Source of the DNA: Anaerolineae bacterium
GTDB taxonomy: Bacteria > Chloroflexota > Anaerolineae > Anaerolineales > Villigracilaceae
Assembly: GCA_017303735.1 (NCBI GenBank)
Contig: JAFLCF010000027.1
Coordinates: 1 to 32,287 of the forward strand
Direction of reading: 5' to 3'
DNA: 32,287 nucleotides
Below, one piece after another: positions 1 to 6,970 of this stretch (positions are counted from its first letter, which is position 1; every line of letters begins with the position of its first letter). The notes beneath the pieces were generated by a model. The model saw only the letters and a program-made list of their open reading frames with translations. It searched no databases and had not been told where the DNA came from. A program made the position numbers and the translations under genes.

Positions 1-424
1 TCACACTAACAGGCGCACTTAATGAACGTGCAGCAGAGGGCAAGACTTCCATCATCGGCGCTTGGTACCCAGGAATTGGAGTACCGAAGATCAACTGGTA
101 ACGTTGTGGGTATTCCAACGCCCATTGTCGGTAAGCAAGACCTATTGCTTGCAACTGCCCTGCCAGGTCATGCTCCGCCTGAGCGTCGCGTGCAATAATC
201 TGGTAATCCCCAAAGGAAGTGTAAGCATCGATGATCAAGGCAGTGACCAGCGCATCCCGATCTGGGAAGTAGTTGTAGATGGCAGGCGCAGTGATCTTCA
301 ACTCACGCGCAATTGCCCGCAGAGACAATGCCGCCGCCCCCGTCTCAGCAATCTGCTTCCACGCCGTTTCTTTGATGGCTTCCTGTAGATTAGGAATTTG
401 GGTTTTCTTGCTGGGTCTGACCAT
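1..424 (-). CDS. TetR/AcrR-family transcriptional regulator (C-terminus missing)
   Basis: Reading the minus strand from an ATG at 424-422 gives an open frame to the window edge (about 141 codons). The protein begins MVRPSKKTQIPNLQEAIKET and has a TetR helix-turn-helix at about residues 33-60 (LSLRAIARELKITAPAIYNY, then FPDRDAL). Downstream, the stretch around WALEYPQRYQLIFGTPIPGY resembles the ligand-binding region of TetR proteins with a WHG/TetR_C_33-type C-terminal domain. The start is supported by AGGAG (complement of 430-434) and a good promoter upstream. It is divergent from the 581-2660 unit and is a natural candidate to repress itself and that unit. The ligand is unknown. The end lies outside the window. 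Confidence 0.85.
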   Translation of the reverse strand, partial: MVRPSKKTQIPNLQEAIKETAWKQIAETGAAALSLRAIARELKITAPAIYNYFPDRDALVTALIIDAYTSFGDYQIIARDAQAEHDLAGQLQAIGLAYRQWALEYPQRYQLIFGTPIPGYQAPMMEVLPSAARSLSAPVSV

Positions 425-441
425 GTTGGCTCCTGTTTTAT

Positions 442-481
442 TTTACAGTGTAAATATACAGTGTTTATATAATTAAGTCAA
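442..481 (-). promoter_or_regulatory. Promoter of the TetR gene with overlapping palindromic operator
   Basis: On the minus strand TTGACT (complement of 476-481), a 17-bp spacer and TATATT (complement of 453-458) form a near-consensus sigma-A promoter. The palindrome TTTACA-G-TGTAAA (442-454) overlaps the -10 box and the expected start. A second, imperfect copy centred on base 461 (ACA-G-TGT core) lies 13 bp away inside the spacer. Tandem sites of this kind are typical of TetR autoregulation; binding itself is inferred. Confidence 0.6.
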
Positions 482-522
482 GATAGATCACTAGGAATTT
501 TGAAATTCTATGTAAAAAGGTA

Positions 523-551
523 TTGACTTAATGTAAGTTATAGTTTACATT
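523..551 (+). promoter_or_regulatory. Promoter of the 581-2660 unit with embedded inverted repeat
   Basis: TTGACT (523-528), a 17-bp spacer and TACATT (546-551) make a plausible promoter. The spacer and -10 are spanned by an inverted repeat, AATGTAA (530-536) and TTACATT (545-551). Its half-sites TGTAA/TTACA match those of the TetR-side palindrome, so one regulator might read both promoters. Confidence 0.5.
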
Positions 552-580
552 ATGAATACTAAAGCATACAGGAGCTAAAA

Positions 581-1033
581 ATGTCCTACCAAGAGAAAAA
601 TATCACCGTGTCGTTGGTCAGCCATTTGTTCATCATGGTCTACTACTTGGTCAACTTATTCCCCATCATTCAATCAGGTGAGTGGATCGCGGGCAGGCTA
701 TACGGCTTGTGGGCAATCGTGATCGGCGCCAATATCCTTGTGACCATCATCGGCAGTATCTTGACGAATATTCTGCTTACCATCGTTGAATCTATTCGGT
801 CGCAGAAATATGAAGACCCGCGCTTCATCACAGATGAACGTGACAACTTGATCGAGCTAAAAGGCGTCCGCGTTTCATACATCATTTTTTCAGTCGGTGT
901 GCTGATCTCTATCTTTGCCTTCATTTTCGGTCAACCCGCATTGATGATGATCAGCTTGATCTTCGTCTTCAGCATCATCGCTCAGATCGTTGGGGATATC
1001 ACCCAAATCACACTCTACCGCCGGGGAATGTGA
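581..1033 (+). CDS. Four-helix membrane protein, DUF2178-like, paired with an XRE regulator
   Basis: This 150-residue protein has four hydrophobic segments (about residues 8-28, 43-68, 97-115 and 119-138). A charged cytoplasmic loop between helices 2 and 3 contains [19 protein letters not shown]. That loop and the topology match DUF2178-type integral membrane proteins, which are commonly encoded next to a small XRE regulator, as here. The start has AGGAG at 570-574, six bases before the ATG. The stop is one base from the next start, so the pair is translationally coupled. Biochemical function is unknown; sensing or control of the regulator is a guess from context. Confidence 0.7.
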   Translation: MSYQEKNITVSLVSHLFIMVYYLVNLFPIIQSGEWIAGRLYGLWAIVIGANILVTIIGSILTNILLTIVESIRSQKYEDPRFITDERDNLIELKGVRVSYIIFSVGVLISIFAFIFGQPALMMISLIFVFSIIAQIVGDITQITLYRRGM

Positions 1034-1034
1034 C

Positions 1035-1268
1035 ATGGAAAAGCGACAAGTCCGCAACAACATCCGCAAATTGCGCTTCCAAAATAACGAAATGACCCAG
1101 GAACAGTTGGCGGAAAAAGTCGGTGTGACGCGCCAAACCATCATTGCCCTGGAAGGCGGAAAATACGCCCCATCATTGGAATTAGCGTTCCGCATCTCTC
1201 TCGCCTTTGGCTTGCCTCTAACCGAAGTATTTTCGTACGAAGCCGATACCGAATCCACCAACAAATAA
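1035..1268 (+). CDS. Small XRE-family HTH regulator
   Basis: The 77-residue protein is almost entirely one XRE/Cro helix-turn-helix domain: [20 protein letters not shown] then [20 protein letters not shown]. It closely resembles the small regulators that accompany DUF2178-like membrane proteins in Firmicutes and Archaea. The ATG at 1035 is chosen because the domain begins there. A longer frame from 990 would only add residues overlapping the upstream gene. The protein presumably controls its own unit. There is no ligand domain, so any signal probably reaches it through the neighbouring membrane protein (inference). Confidence 0.85.
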   Translation: MEKRQVRNNIRKLRFQNNEMTQEQLAEKVGVTRQTIIALEGGKYAPSLELAFRISLAFGLPLTEVFSYEADTESTNK

Positions 1269-1280
1269 AAAGGATATTCC

Positions 1281-2273
1281 ATGAAAGCAATTACCTACAC
1301 TGAATATGGTTCACCAGACGTTCTGCAATTGCGAGAGATCGCAAAGCCTACTCCGAAAGATAATGAGATCTTGATTCGCATCCGTGCAACACGAGTCAAT
1401 TACGGAGATATGCTCGCTCGAAAATTTGGAAACCTAACAACCAAAGAATTCAACATGCCGGGCATCCTTTTGCCACTCGTTCGCTTGGAGTTTGGCATTC
1501 GCAAACCGAAAAAATACATTCTTGGCAGCGAATTCTCTGGCGAGATCGAAGCCATTGGCAAAGAAGTAAAACGCTTCAAAGTCGGTGATGCGGTCTTTGG
1601 CTATCGAGGCTCGACATTCGGTACCTATGCAGAATATATGTGCATGCCCGAAAGCGGACTGGTCACTCACAAGCCTGCGAATATGAGCTTCGAAGAAGCC
1701 ACTCTCATCCCCTACGGCGCATTGACTGCATACAGTCACTTCAAAAAGGTCAACATTCAACCTGGGCAGAAAGTTCTGGTCAACGGCGCTTCTGGCGGAA
1801 TTGGCTCAGCAGGCGTGCAACTCGCCAAATATTTCGGCGCAGAAGTGACCGGCGTCTGCGGCACGAACAAACTGGCTTTCGTCCAAGCCCTCGGCGCAGA
1901 CAAGGTCATTGATTACAGCAAAGAAGACTTTACAAAAAACGGTGAAACGTATGACTTTATTTATGACATCCTCGGCAAAAGTTCCTTCGAGAAATGCCAA
2001 AGCTCACTCACGTCAACGGGTGTTCTTCTTTTTGCCAGTTTCAAAGTGAAACAACTGATGCAAATGATGCGAACGTCAAAATCTGACGGGCAGAAGGTAA
2101 TCTGTGCGTTATCCTCTGAAACCCTAGCCGACCTGAACTTCATCAAAGAACTTGTGGAAGCAGGAAAATTCAAAACGGTGATTGATAAACAATTTCCGCT
2201 GGAAAAAACCGCCGAGGCGCATCGTTATTATGAATCAGGTAAAAACACAGGGAACGTGGTCATCACCGTATAA
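1281..2273 (+). CDS. MDR-family NAD(P)-dependent alcohol dehydrogenase / quinone oxidoreductase
   Basis: This 330-residue cytosolic enzyme belongs to the medium-chain dehydrogenase/reductase superfamily. The N-terminal GroES-like half contains GSEFSGEIEAIGKEVKRFK and GDAVFGYRG. The Rossmann half has the dinucleotide motif NGASGGIGSAGVQLAKYFGA (residues 168-187). The structural-zinc cysteine cluster is missing, as in the zinc-independent quinone oxidoreductase branch. It would reduce quinones, enones or aldehydes using NAD(P)H; the actual substrate cannot be read from sequence. It lies 12 bases behind the XRE gene and 21 before the next, so it is probably the catalytic member of this small stress-type unit. 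Confidence 0.88.
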   Translation: MKAITYTEYGSPDVLQLREIAKPTPKDNEILIRIRATRVNYGDMLARKFGNLTTKEFNMPGILLPLVRLEFGIRKPKKYILGSEFSGEIEAIGKEVKRFKVGDAVFGYRGSTFGTYAEYMCMPESGLVTHKPANMSFEEATLIPYGALTAYSHFKKVNIQPGQKVLVNGASGGIGSAGVQLAKYFGAEVTGVCGTNKLAFVQALGADKVIDYSKEDFTKNGETYDFIYDILGKSSFEKCQSSLTSTGVLLFASFKVKQLMQMMRTSKSDGQKVICALSSETLADLNFIKELVEAGKFKTVIDKQFPLEKTAEAHRYYESGKNTGNVVITV

Positions 2274-2294
2274 TTGCAAGTAGGAGATAATGAT

Positions 2295-2660
2295 ATGGTA
2301 GATATGCAAATTCAATTATCCGGTTTATGGGTGGCGGTCATGCTGACGTATCTGCTTGGGGATGTTTTGCGAATATTCAGTGGTGACTATAAATCCGGCG
2401 AAATGGGAAAAATCCAGTTCACGCATGGGATGTGGTTGGGGATTTCAATCTTGATGGTCATCCCCATCATAATGGTCGTCCTGTCGTTAATGGTAGCTCA
2501 ACCTGTAAACCGCTGGGCAAATATCATTGTGGCAGTATTCTTCTTTTTATTCAATCTCGTTAGTCTGCCCACTTACCCATCGGCGTATGATAAGTTCTTG
2601 CTTGTAGTCAGCCTTGTGTTCAATGCAATGACCGTCTGGCTCGCATGGAATTGGGTTTAA
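2295..2660 (+). CDS. Small four-helix membrane protein, resembles DUF6326
   Basis: This 121-residue hydrophobic protein begins MVDMQIQLSGLWVAVML. It has helices at about residues 10-27, 45-65, 73-92 and 97-117, and a short polar loop with FSGDYKSGEMGKIQF. Length and opening pattern resemble DUF6326 integral membrane proteins, for which no function is established. The ATG at 2295 is preferred because TAGGAG (2281-2286) sits eight bases upstream; the frame could also be opened by TTG at 2274. It is last in the 581-2660 unit and is followed directly by a terminator. Confidence 0.65.
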   Translation: MVDMQIQLSGLWVAVMLTYLLGDVLRIFSGDYKSGEMGKIQFTHGMWLGISILMVIPIIMVVLSLMVAQPVNRWANIIVAVFFFLFNLVSLPTYPSAYDKFLLVVSLVFNAMTVWLAWNWV

Positions 2661-2664
2661 TAAT

Positions 2665-2697
2665 AAATGTGGAGGATTTTGCATCCTCCACATTTTT
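2665..2697. terminator. Bidirectional rho-independent terminator
   Basis: A perfect 13-bp stem (arms 2665-2677 and 2683-2695, loop TTTGC) is flanked by A and T tracts. It lies between two convergent genes, and its right edge touches the stop codon of the minus-strand gene, so it can serve both. Confidence 0.85.
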
Positions 2698-3547
2698 ATA
2701 TAACTTCTTTCACCGCCAGCCACTCCCCTGTAAACTTGTGGTGCTCCGCTAAAACCAATGTACCAGCATCCACCAATTTACCAACGCTCTTCTTCACTAT
2801 CTCATTACCCCAACCAAACAGCTTCTGCACATCGCGCACTTGGGCTGCACCAACCATGTCAAAATAAAGCTCCAGCAATTTCGCGCGTGCTTCCGATTCT
2901 TTTATTTTGCGCGCCTGTTCCGCAAGGTCAGGGAAATGACTGGTCGTGATCGCATAAATGTGTGAATACTTCCATGCGCCTGCCTGCGCCACACCGACTG
3001 GCAAGATCTTGAAATCTTTTTGCAGGTACTCAAGTGCCTTATTGAACTCAGAATCTTTTGCATTCGAAAGTTTGGCTTCTTTGCGCAAATCGAGCGTGTT
3101 CATAGCGCCTTTATCGAGCAAGGCTTCATAAACTTGTTTCGCTGATTGCGGCAAACGCCCCTCTTCATAGGCGATCAGATAATCTTCTTCAGGCGAGCCA
3201 TAATTTTCAGACAAGGCATAAAAATAAGGCGCGATCTCCAACGAGATCATGGTTGCTTTGCCGCGCAAGATCTTGCCGTAATACCAGATCTTTTTATCGA
3301 GCGCGTTATCTTTCCAGCCCCATGTAATGTGACCTGGATCATCATGCTTGTCTGCCACAGGTCTATCGCCAGCAACTGCCGTCCATAGAGAAGGCAGGTC
3401 AATGCCTTTGATGGGCCAGAAATAAACGAAGCCTCGTTTGTTGACGAAGCTCAAAGCCGAGGCAGGAGATGAAACCCGTTTTTGTGGAGGCAGGTTGAAG
3501 GTCCGCGTGCGAAGCGCTTGTAGTTTCTTTAAATTAATCTGATTCAT
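2696..3547 (-). CDS. AlkZ-related winged-helix protein (putative, lacks glycosylase motif)
   Basis: This 283-residue protein resembles the winged-helix 'HTH_42'/YcaQ family. AlkZ in that family is a DNA glycosylase that unhooks interstrand crosslinks. Family-like stretches include KIWYYGKILRGKATMISLEI and a helical winged-helix segment RLPQSAKQVYEALLDKGAMN. It is about 100 residues shorter than typical AlkZ/YcaQ, and the catalytic QxQ motif is not visible, so activity is doubtful. It may be an 'AlkZ-related' DNA-binding relative. The gene is monocistronic, convergent with the upstream unit and divergent from the pentose phosphate genes. Its start has no Shine-Dalgarno and a -10 box only 7 bases away. 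Confidence 0.55.
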   Translation of the reverse strand: MNQINLKKLQALRTRTFNLPPQKRVSSPASALSFVNKRGFVYFWPIKGIDLPSLWTAVAGDRPVADKHDDPGHITWGWKDNALDKKIWYYGKILRGKATMISLEIAPYFYALSENYGSPEEDYLIAYEEGRLPQSAKQVYEALLDKGAMNTLDLRKEAKLSNAKDSEFNKALEYLQKDFKILPVGVAQAGAWKYSHIYAITTSHFPDLAEQARKIKESEARAKLLELYFDMVGAAQVRDVQKLFGWGNEIVKKSVGKLVDAGTLVLAEHHKFTGEWLAVKEVI

Positions 3548-3553
3548 CGCTCA

Positions 3554-3577
3554 GATTTTATCATTTGCGATAAAATC
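3554..3577. promoter_or_regulatory. Divergent promoter: mirrored -10 boxes in an inverted repeat
   Basis: The 38-bp gap between the two divergent start codons contains GATTTTATC (3554-3562) and its exact complement GATAAAATC (3569-3577). Each arm places a TAAAAT -10 box 7-9 bases before an ATG (minus-strand gene at 3547, plus-strand gene at 3586). Neither gene has a Shine-Dalgarno, so both mRNAs may be leaderless. The -35 of each promoter would lie inside the opposite gene. Confidence 0.45.
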
Positions 3578-3585
3578 GACCAATT

Positions 3586-4293
3586 ATGAATATCCAAGAA
3601 TTTAAAGATGGTGACGAACTAAGCCAAGCCGCAATGAAAAAATTCACCGAGGTAGCCAATCAAGCCATCCACGAACGCGGGCGTTTTCTCGTCTCACTCT
3701 CAGGGGGCAGTACCCCCATGAAATTATATGCACGGCTCGCCAGTGAAAACATCGACTGGACTCGCGTGCATTTTTTTTGGGGCGACGAACGCTGTGTGCC
3801 CGTGGATGACCCCGGCAATACCTACGGTTCCATGCGTGGAATCCTCTTCGACAAAATTGGGACGACGAACATTCACCGCGTCGAATCCACGCTTGAGCCT
3901 GCTTCAGCCGCCCAAGCCTACGCCCACATCCTAAACGGATTCGCTGACGCGCCATTCGACTTTCCACGCTTCGACCTTGTGCTGCTTGGCATGGGCGACG
4001 ACGGTCACACCGCATCCCTCTTCCCCGGCTCACAAGTTGAGATCGAAACTTCTACCATTGCTGTCACAGCCCATTATCAAGACCGCCCCGCCAACCGCGT
4101 CTCTCTGACGCCCAAGGTGTTCAATCAAGCCAGAGAGATTTGGTTTTTGGTCACCGGCGCAGGCAAGGCAGAGACTTTACGCAACGTCATACATGGGGAA
4201 CGAAATTTGGAGTTATACCCTGCTCAGAGAATTCAACCTGTACATGGAAACCTGGTTTGGATGATCGATGAAGCGGCAGGTAAATTTTTATAA
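3586..4293 (+). CDS. pgl: 6-phosphogluconolactonase
   Basis: This 235-residue cytosolic enzyme hydrolyses 6-phospho-D-glucono-1,5-lactone to 6-phosphogluconate, step two of the oxidative pentose phosphate pathway. Hallmarks of the DevB/SOL family are present: SLSGGSTPMKLYARL near residue 38, FFWGDERCVPVDDPGNTYGS, LLGMGDDGHTASLFPGS and RVSLTPKVFNQA. Length is normal for bacterial Pgl. It heads a run with 6-phosphogluconate dehydrogenase and glucose-6-phosphate dehydrogenase, which makes the assignment firm. The start ATG has no ribosome-binding site and probably begins a leaderless message. Confidence 0.96.
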   Translation: MNIQEFKDGDELSQAAMKKFTEVANQAIHERGRFLVSLSGGSTPMKLYARLASENIDWTRVHFFWGDERCVPVDDPGNTYGSMRGILFDKIGTTNIHRVESTLEPASAAQAYAHILNGFADAPFDFPRFDLVLLGMGDDGHTASLFPGSQVEIETSTIAVTAHYQDRPANRVSLTPKVFNQAREIWFLVTGAGKAETLRNVIHGERNLELYPAQRIQPVHGNLVWMIDEAAGKFL

Positions 4294-4300
4294 ATCACAC

Positions 4301-4332
4301 CGCTCTGTTGGGGCTAAGCCCCCAACAGAGCG
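4301..4332 (+). repeat. Long intercistronic hairpin between pgl and gnd
   Basis: A perfect 13-bp inverted repeat (arms 4301-4313 and 4320-4332, loop CTAAGC) starts 8 bases after the pgl stop. There is no T tract, so it is not a classic terminator. It ends 7 bases before the Shine-Dalgarno of gnd, a position suited to mRNA stabilisation or differential expression inside the operon. Confidence 0.75.
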
Positions 4333-4352
4333 AATACCAAAGGAGCAACAAA

Positions 4353-5261
4353 ATGGAATTAGCACTGATCGGTTTAGGCAAAATGGGATTGAACATGGCG
4401 AAACGCCTCACCAAAGGTGGACATCGCGTGATCGGTTACGCCCGCACAAAAGAGAGCGTTGATAGTGCCGTTAAAGAAGGTATCGAAGGCGCGTACTCAG
4501 TGGAAGAAGCTGTCGGCAAGCTCAACTCTTCTCCCAAAGTCGTTTGGGTTATGGTTCCGGCTGGAGCCACCACCACCGAAACCATTGAGAAGGTGGCTTC
4601 CTTAGTGAAGAAAGGCGACATCATCATCGACGGCGGTAACTCGAACTACAAAGACACCATCAAGCACGCTGAAATGCTCGCAGCCAAAGGCATCGACTTT
4701 GTTGACTGCGGTACCAGCGGCGGCATTTGGGGTCTCACCGAAGGCTACAGCCTCATGATCGGCGGCAAAGAAGAAGTGACCAAGAAATTGAATCCCATCT
4801 TCGAAACACTCGCCCCCGGAAAAGAACTCGGCTGGGGTCGTGTCGGTCCGCATGGAGCCGGTCACTACGTGAAGATGGTTCACAATGGCATCGAATACGG
4901 CATGATGCAAGCCTTTGCTGAAGGCTTTGGCATTTTGAAGGGCAAAAAAGAATTCGGTCTCGACCTTTCGCAGGTCTCGCATATCTGGCAGCACGGCAGT
5001 GTCGTCCGCTCGTGGTTGCTTGATCTCGCCGCCAACGCCCTCGACGAAGATACCGAACTCAAAGACATCAAGCCCTGGGTGGCAGACTCCGGCGAAGGTC
5101 GCTGGACAGTCTTTGAATCAATCGACCTCGACGTCCCCGCCCCGGTCATCACCCTCGCTTTACAAATGCGCTTCGCCAGTCGCGACGAAGAAAATTATCC
5201 CGCCCGCATGCTTGCCGCGCTCCGAAACCAATTCGGCGGACACGCGATAAAGAAAAATTAG
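4353..5261 (+). CDS. gnd: 6-phosphogluconate dehydrogenase, decarboxylating (short form)
   Basis: This 302-residue enzyme oxidises and decarboxylates 6-phosphogluconate to ribulose 5-phosphate. The N-terminal Rossmann motif LALIGLGKMGLNMAKRL binds the nucleotide. GTSGGIWGLTEGYSLMIGG and HYVKMVHNGIEYGMM give the substrate and catalytic Lys/Asn/Glu residues. At about 300 residues it belongs to the short GndA/YqeC-like class, often NAD-preferring, rather than the 470-residue form; the cofactor here is inferred. ATG at 4353 is chosen over an earlier in-frame ATG at 4308 because AAGGAG (4340-4345) lies seven bases upstream and the Rossmann strand starts immediately. The earlier ATG lies inside the hairpin. 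Confidence 0.95.
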   Translation: MELALIGLGKMGLNMAKRLTKGGHRVIGYARTKESVDSAVKEGIEGAYSVEEAVGKLNSSPKVVWVMVPAGATTTETIEKVASLVKKGDIIIDGGNSNYKDTIKHAEMLAAKGIDFVDCGTSGGIWGLTEGYSLMIGGKEEVTKKLNPIFETLAPGKELGWGRVGPHGAGHYVKMVHNGIEYGMMQAFAEGFGILKGKKEFGLDLSQVSHIWQHGSVVRSWLLDLAANALDEDTELKDIKPWVADSGEGRWTVFESIDLDVPAPVITLALQMRFASRDEENYPARMLAALRNQFGGHAIKKN

Positions 5262-5322
5262 TAATTGGAGATTGGTAATTGGTAATTTGACATCCAATCT
5301 CCAATCTCTACTTACCAATTAC
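5261..5322 (+). repeat. Word-repeat hairpin between gnd and zwf
   Basis: The sequence is written in the repeated word ATTGG/TAATTGG and its complement. GTAATTGGAGATTGG starts on the last base of the gnd stop and can pair with CCAATCT (5301-5307) and CCAATTAC (5315-5322). A competing pairing joins 5264-5275 with 5294-5305, and 5275-5285 with 5312-5322. Several folds are possible. It fills the whole gap up to the zwf start, leaving no Shine-Dalgarno. Confidence 0.7.
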
Positions 5323-5333
5323 TATTTACTCTT

Positions 5334-6812
5334 ATGAACACTCCACTTTATAACGGCTTATTAACAACGATCATCATCTTCGGTGCCTCTGGCGATCTGA
5401 CCCAGCGCAAGCTGATCCCTTCGCTGTTCAATCTCTTTCGCAAACGCCGCACTCCGAAGAAATTTCAAATCTACGGTTTCGGCGGAACAGCTTTTACCGA
5501 TGAACAATTCCGCGAGCATCTCTATAAAGGAATAAAAGAATTTGCCGGGTACGAGTTCACCGATGAAGAGTGGAATGTCTTTGCGCCCAACTTGCATTAT
5601 CTGGCAGGTAAATATACTGAAGCAAGCGATTTTCAAAAACTTGCCGATGCACTGACCGCCTCAGAAGAAGGCGAAGCCAACCGCCTCTTTTACATGGCAT
5701 TGCCGCCCACGCTCTTCCCCACCATCATTGACAACCTCAACGCCACCAATCAACTGCACGAGAACGGCAGTTGGAGGCGTGTGGTACTCGAGAAGCCCTT
5801 CGGCACCGACCTCGCATCTGCCGTGGAGTTGAACAAGCAAGTCCATAAGGCATTGCACGAAAATCAGATATATCGCATCGACCATTATCTTGGCAAAGAA
5901 ACTGTGCAGAACATTCTTTTCACACGCTTTGCCAATACCATCTTCGAGCCGATCTGGAATCGCAATTATATCGACCACGTACAGATCACCGTCTCTGAAA
6001 AAGTCGGCTTGGAACATCGCGCCGGTTTTTATGACGGCGTCGGCGTATTGCGTGATATGGTCCAAAACCATCTCTTGCAAATCTTGACTCTCGTCGCCAT
6101 GGAACCGCCCGCTTCATTTAGTGCCAGTCACCTGCGCAATGAGAAGGTCAAAGTCCTCAGTGCCATCCAACCGATGACGCCCGAACAGGTCGCAGCAAAT
6201 ACGGTGCGGGCACAATACAAGGGCTACAAAAACGAAGAGAAGGTCAACCCCAAGTCCACTACGCCTACCTATGCGGCGTTGCGTCTATTCATCAACAACT
6301 GGCGCTGGAAGGGCGTGCCTTTCTATCTGCGTTCAGGCAAGAACCTCGCCGAAAAACAAACCCAGATCATCATCCAATTTAAAGAGCCGCCGACCACCAT
6401 GTTCCCCATGCAAACCATGAAGCCGAACATGCTCGTGCTTTACCTCCAGCCTGATGAAGGCGTCCACTTGCGTTTTGAGGCAAAGGCTCCTGATACGGTC
6501 AACGAGACCCGCTCGGTCGATATGGAATTCCACTACGATGATGCCTTTGGCAAATCATCCATCCCTGAATCGTACGAACGCCTCTTGCTGGATGCCCTGC
6601 AGGGCGACGCCTCGCTCTTCACCCGTGCCGATGAAGTGGAAACCGCCTGGTCGCTGATCGATCCCATCTTACAGACCTGGGAAACGCATCAGACTCCGCC
6701 GTTAGCTGTTTACAAACCCGGCAGCTGGGGTCCACCCGAAGGCTACGACCTGCTCGCCCGCGACGGTCGACGTTGGCTGAATGAAGAAGCCAGCATGATG
6801 TTGGAAAAATAA
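5334..6812 (+). CDS. zwf: Glucose-6-phosphate 1-dehydrogenase
   Basis: This 492-residue cytosolic enzyme oxidises glucose 6-phosphate to 6-phosphogluconolactone, the entry step of the oxidative pentose phosphate pathway. It has the N-terminal NAD(P) motif IIFGASGDLTQRKLIPSLF. The active-site signature RIDHYLGKETVQN has D183, H184 and K188. The C-terminal half contains FYLRSGKNLAEKQTQIIIQF. Length is usual for the family. It is the third gene of the pgl-gnd-zwf run, and no opcA or transaldolase is adjacent. The start ATG lacks a ribosome-binding site and follows a repeat hairpin. Confidence 0.97.
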   Translation: MNTPLYNGLLTTIIIFGASGDLTQRKLIPSLFNLFRKRRTPKKFQIYGFGGTAFTDEQFREHLYKGIKEFAGYEFTDEEWNVFAPNLHYLAGKYTEASDFQKLADALTASEEGEANRLFYMALPPTLFPTIIDNLNATNQLHENGSWRRVVLEKPFGTDLASAVELNKQVHKALHENQIYRIDHYLGKETVQNILFTRFANTIFEPIWNRNYIDHVQITVSEKVGLEHRAGFYDGVGVLRDMVQNHLLQILTLVAMEPPASFSASHLRNEKVKVLSAIQPMTPEQVAANTVRAQYKGYKNEEKVNPKSTTPTYAALRLFINNWRWKGVPFYLRSGKNLAEKQTQIIIQFKEPPTTMFPMQTMKPNMLVLYLQPDEGVHLRFEAKAPDTVNETRSVDMEFHYDDAFGKSSIPESYERLLLDALQGDASLFTRADEVETAWSLIDPILQTWETHQTPPLAVYKPGSWGPPEGYDLLARDGRRWLNEEASMMLEK

Positions 6813-6829
6813 AACAGTTCTACAGTATC

Positions 6830-6869
6830 GCAAAAAGAGCACAATCCAATTGGATTGTGCTCTTTTTGC
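6830..6869. terminator. Perfect 40-bp palindromic terminator after zwf
   Basis: Bases 6830-6869 are a perfect palindrome. The core GAGCACAATCC/GGATTGTGCTC is flanked by A5 and T5 tracts, so it works as a rho-independent terminator in either direction. It ends the pentose phosphate run. Confidence 0.9.
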
Positions 6870-6970
6870 AACCAAATGCGGAATGCTCCGTAAGGTAAAA
6901 GTGAAAAGCTGTAACTTTTCATTAAATCGCTGGTCATACTAAATAATTTATTCTCGCAAAGGAAGTTGAC

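Noticed and set aside
62..476. Two overlapping plus-strand open frames at the left edge
   Set aside because: They are opposite the TetR gene, whose minus-strand translation gives a clear helix-turn-helix.
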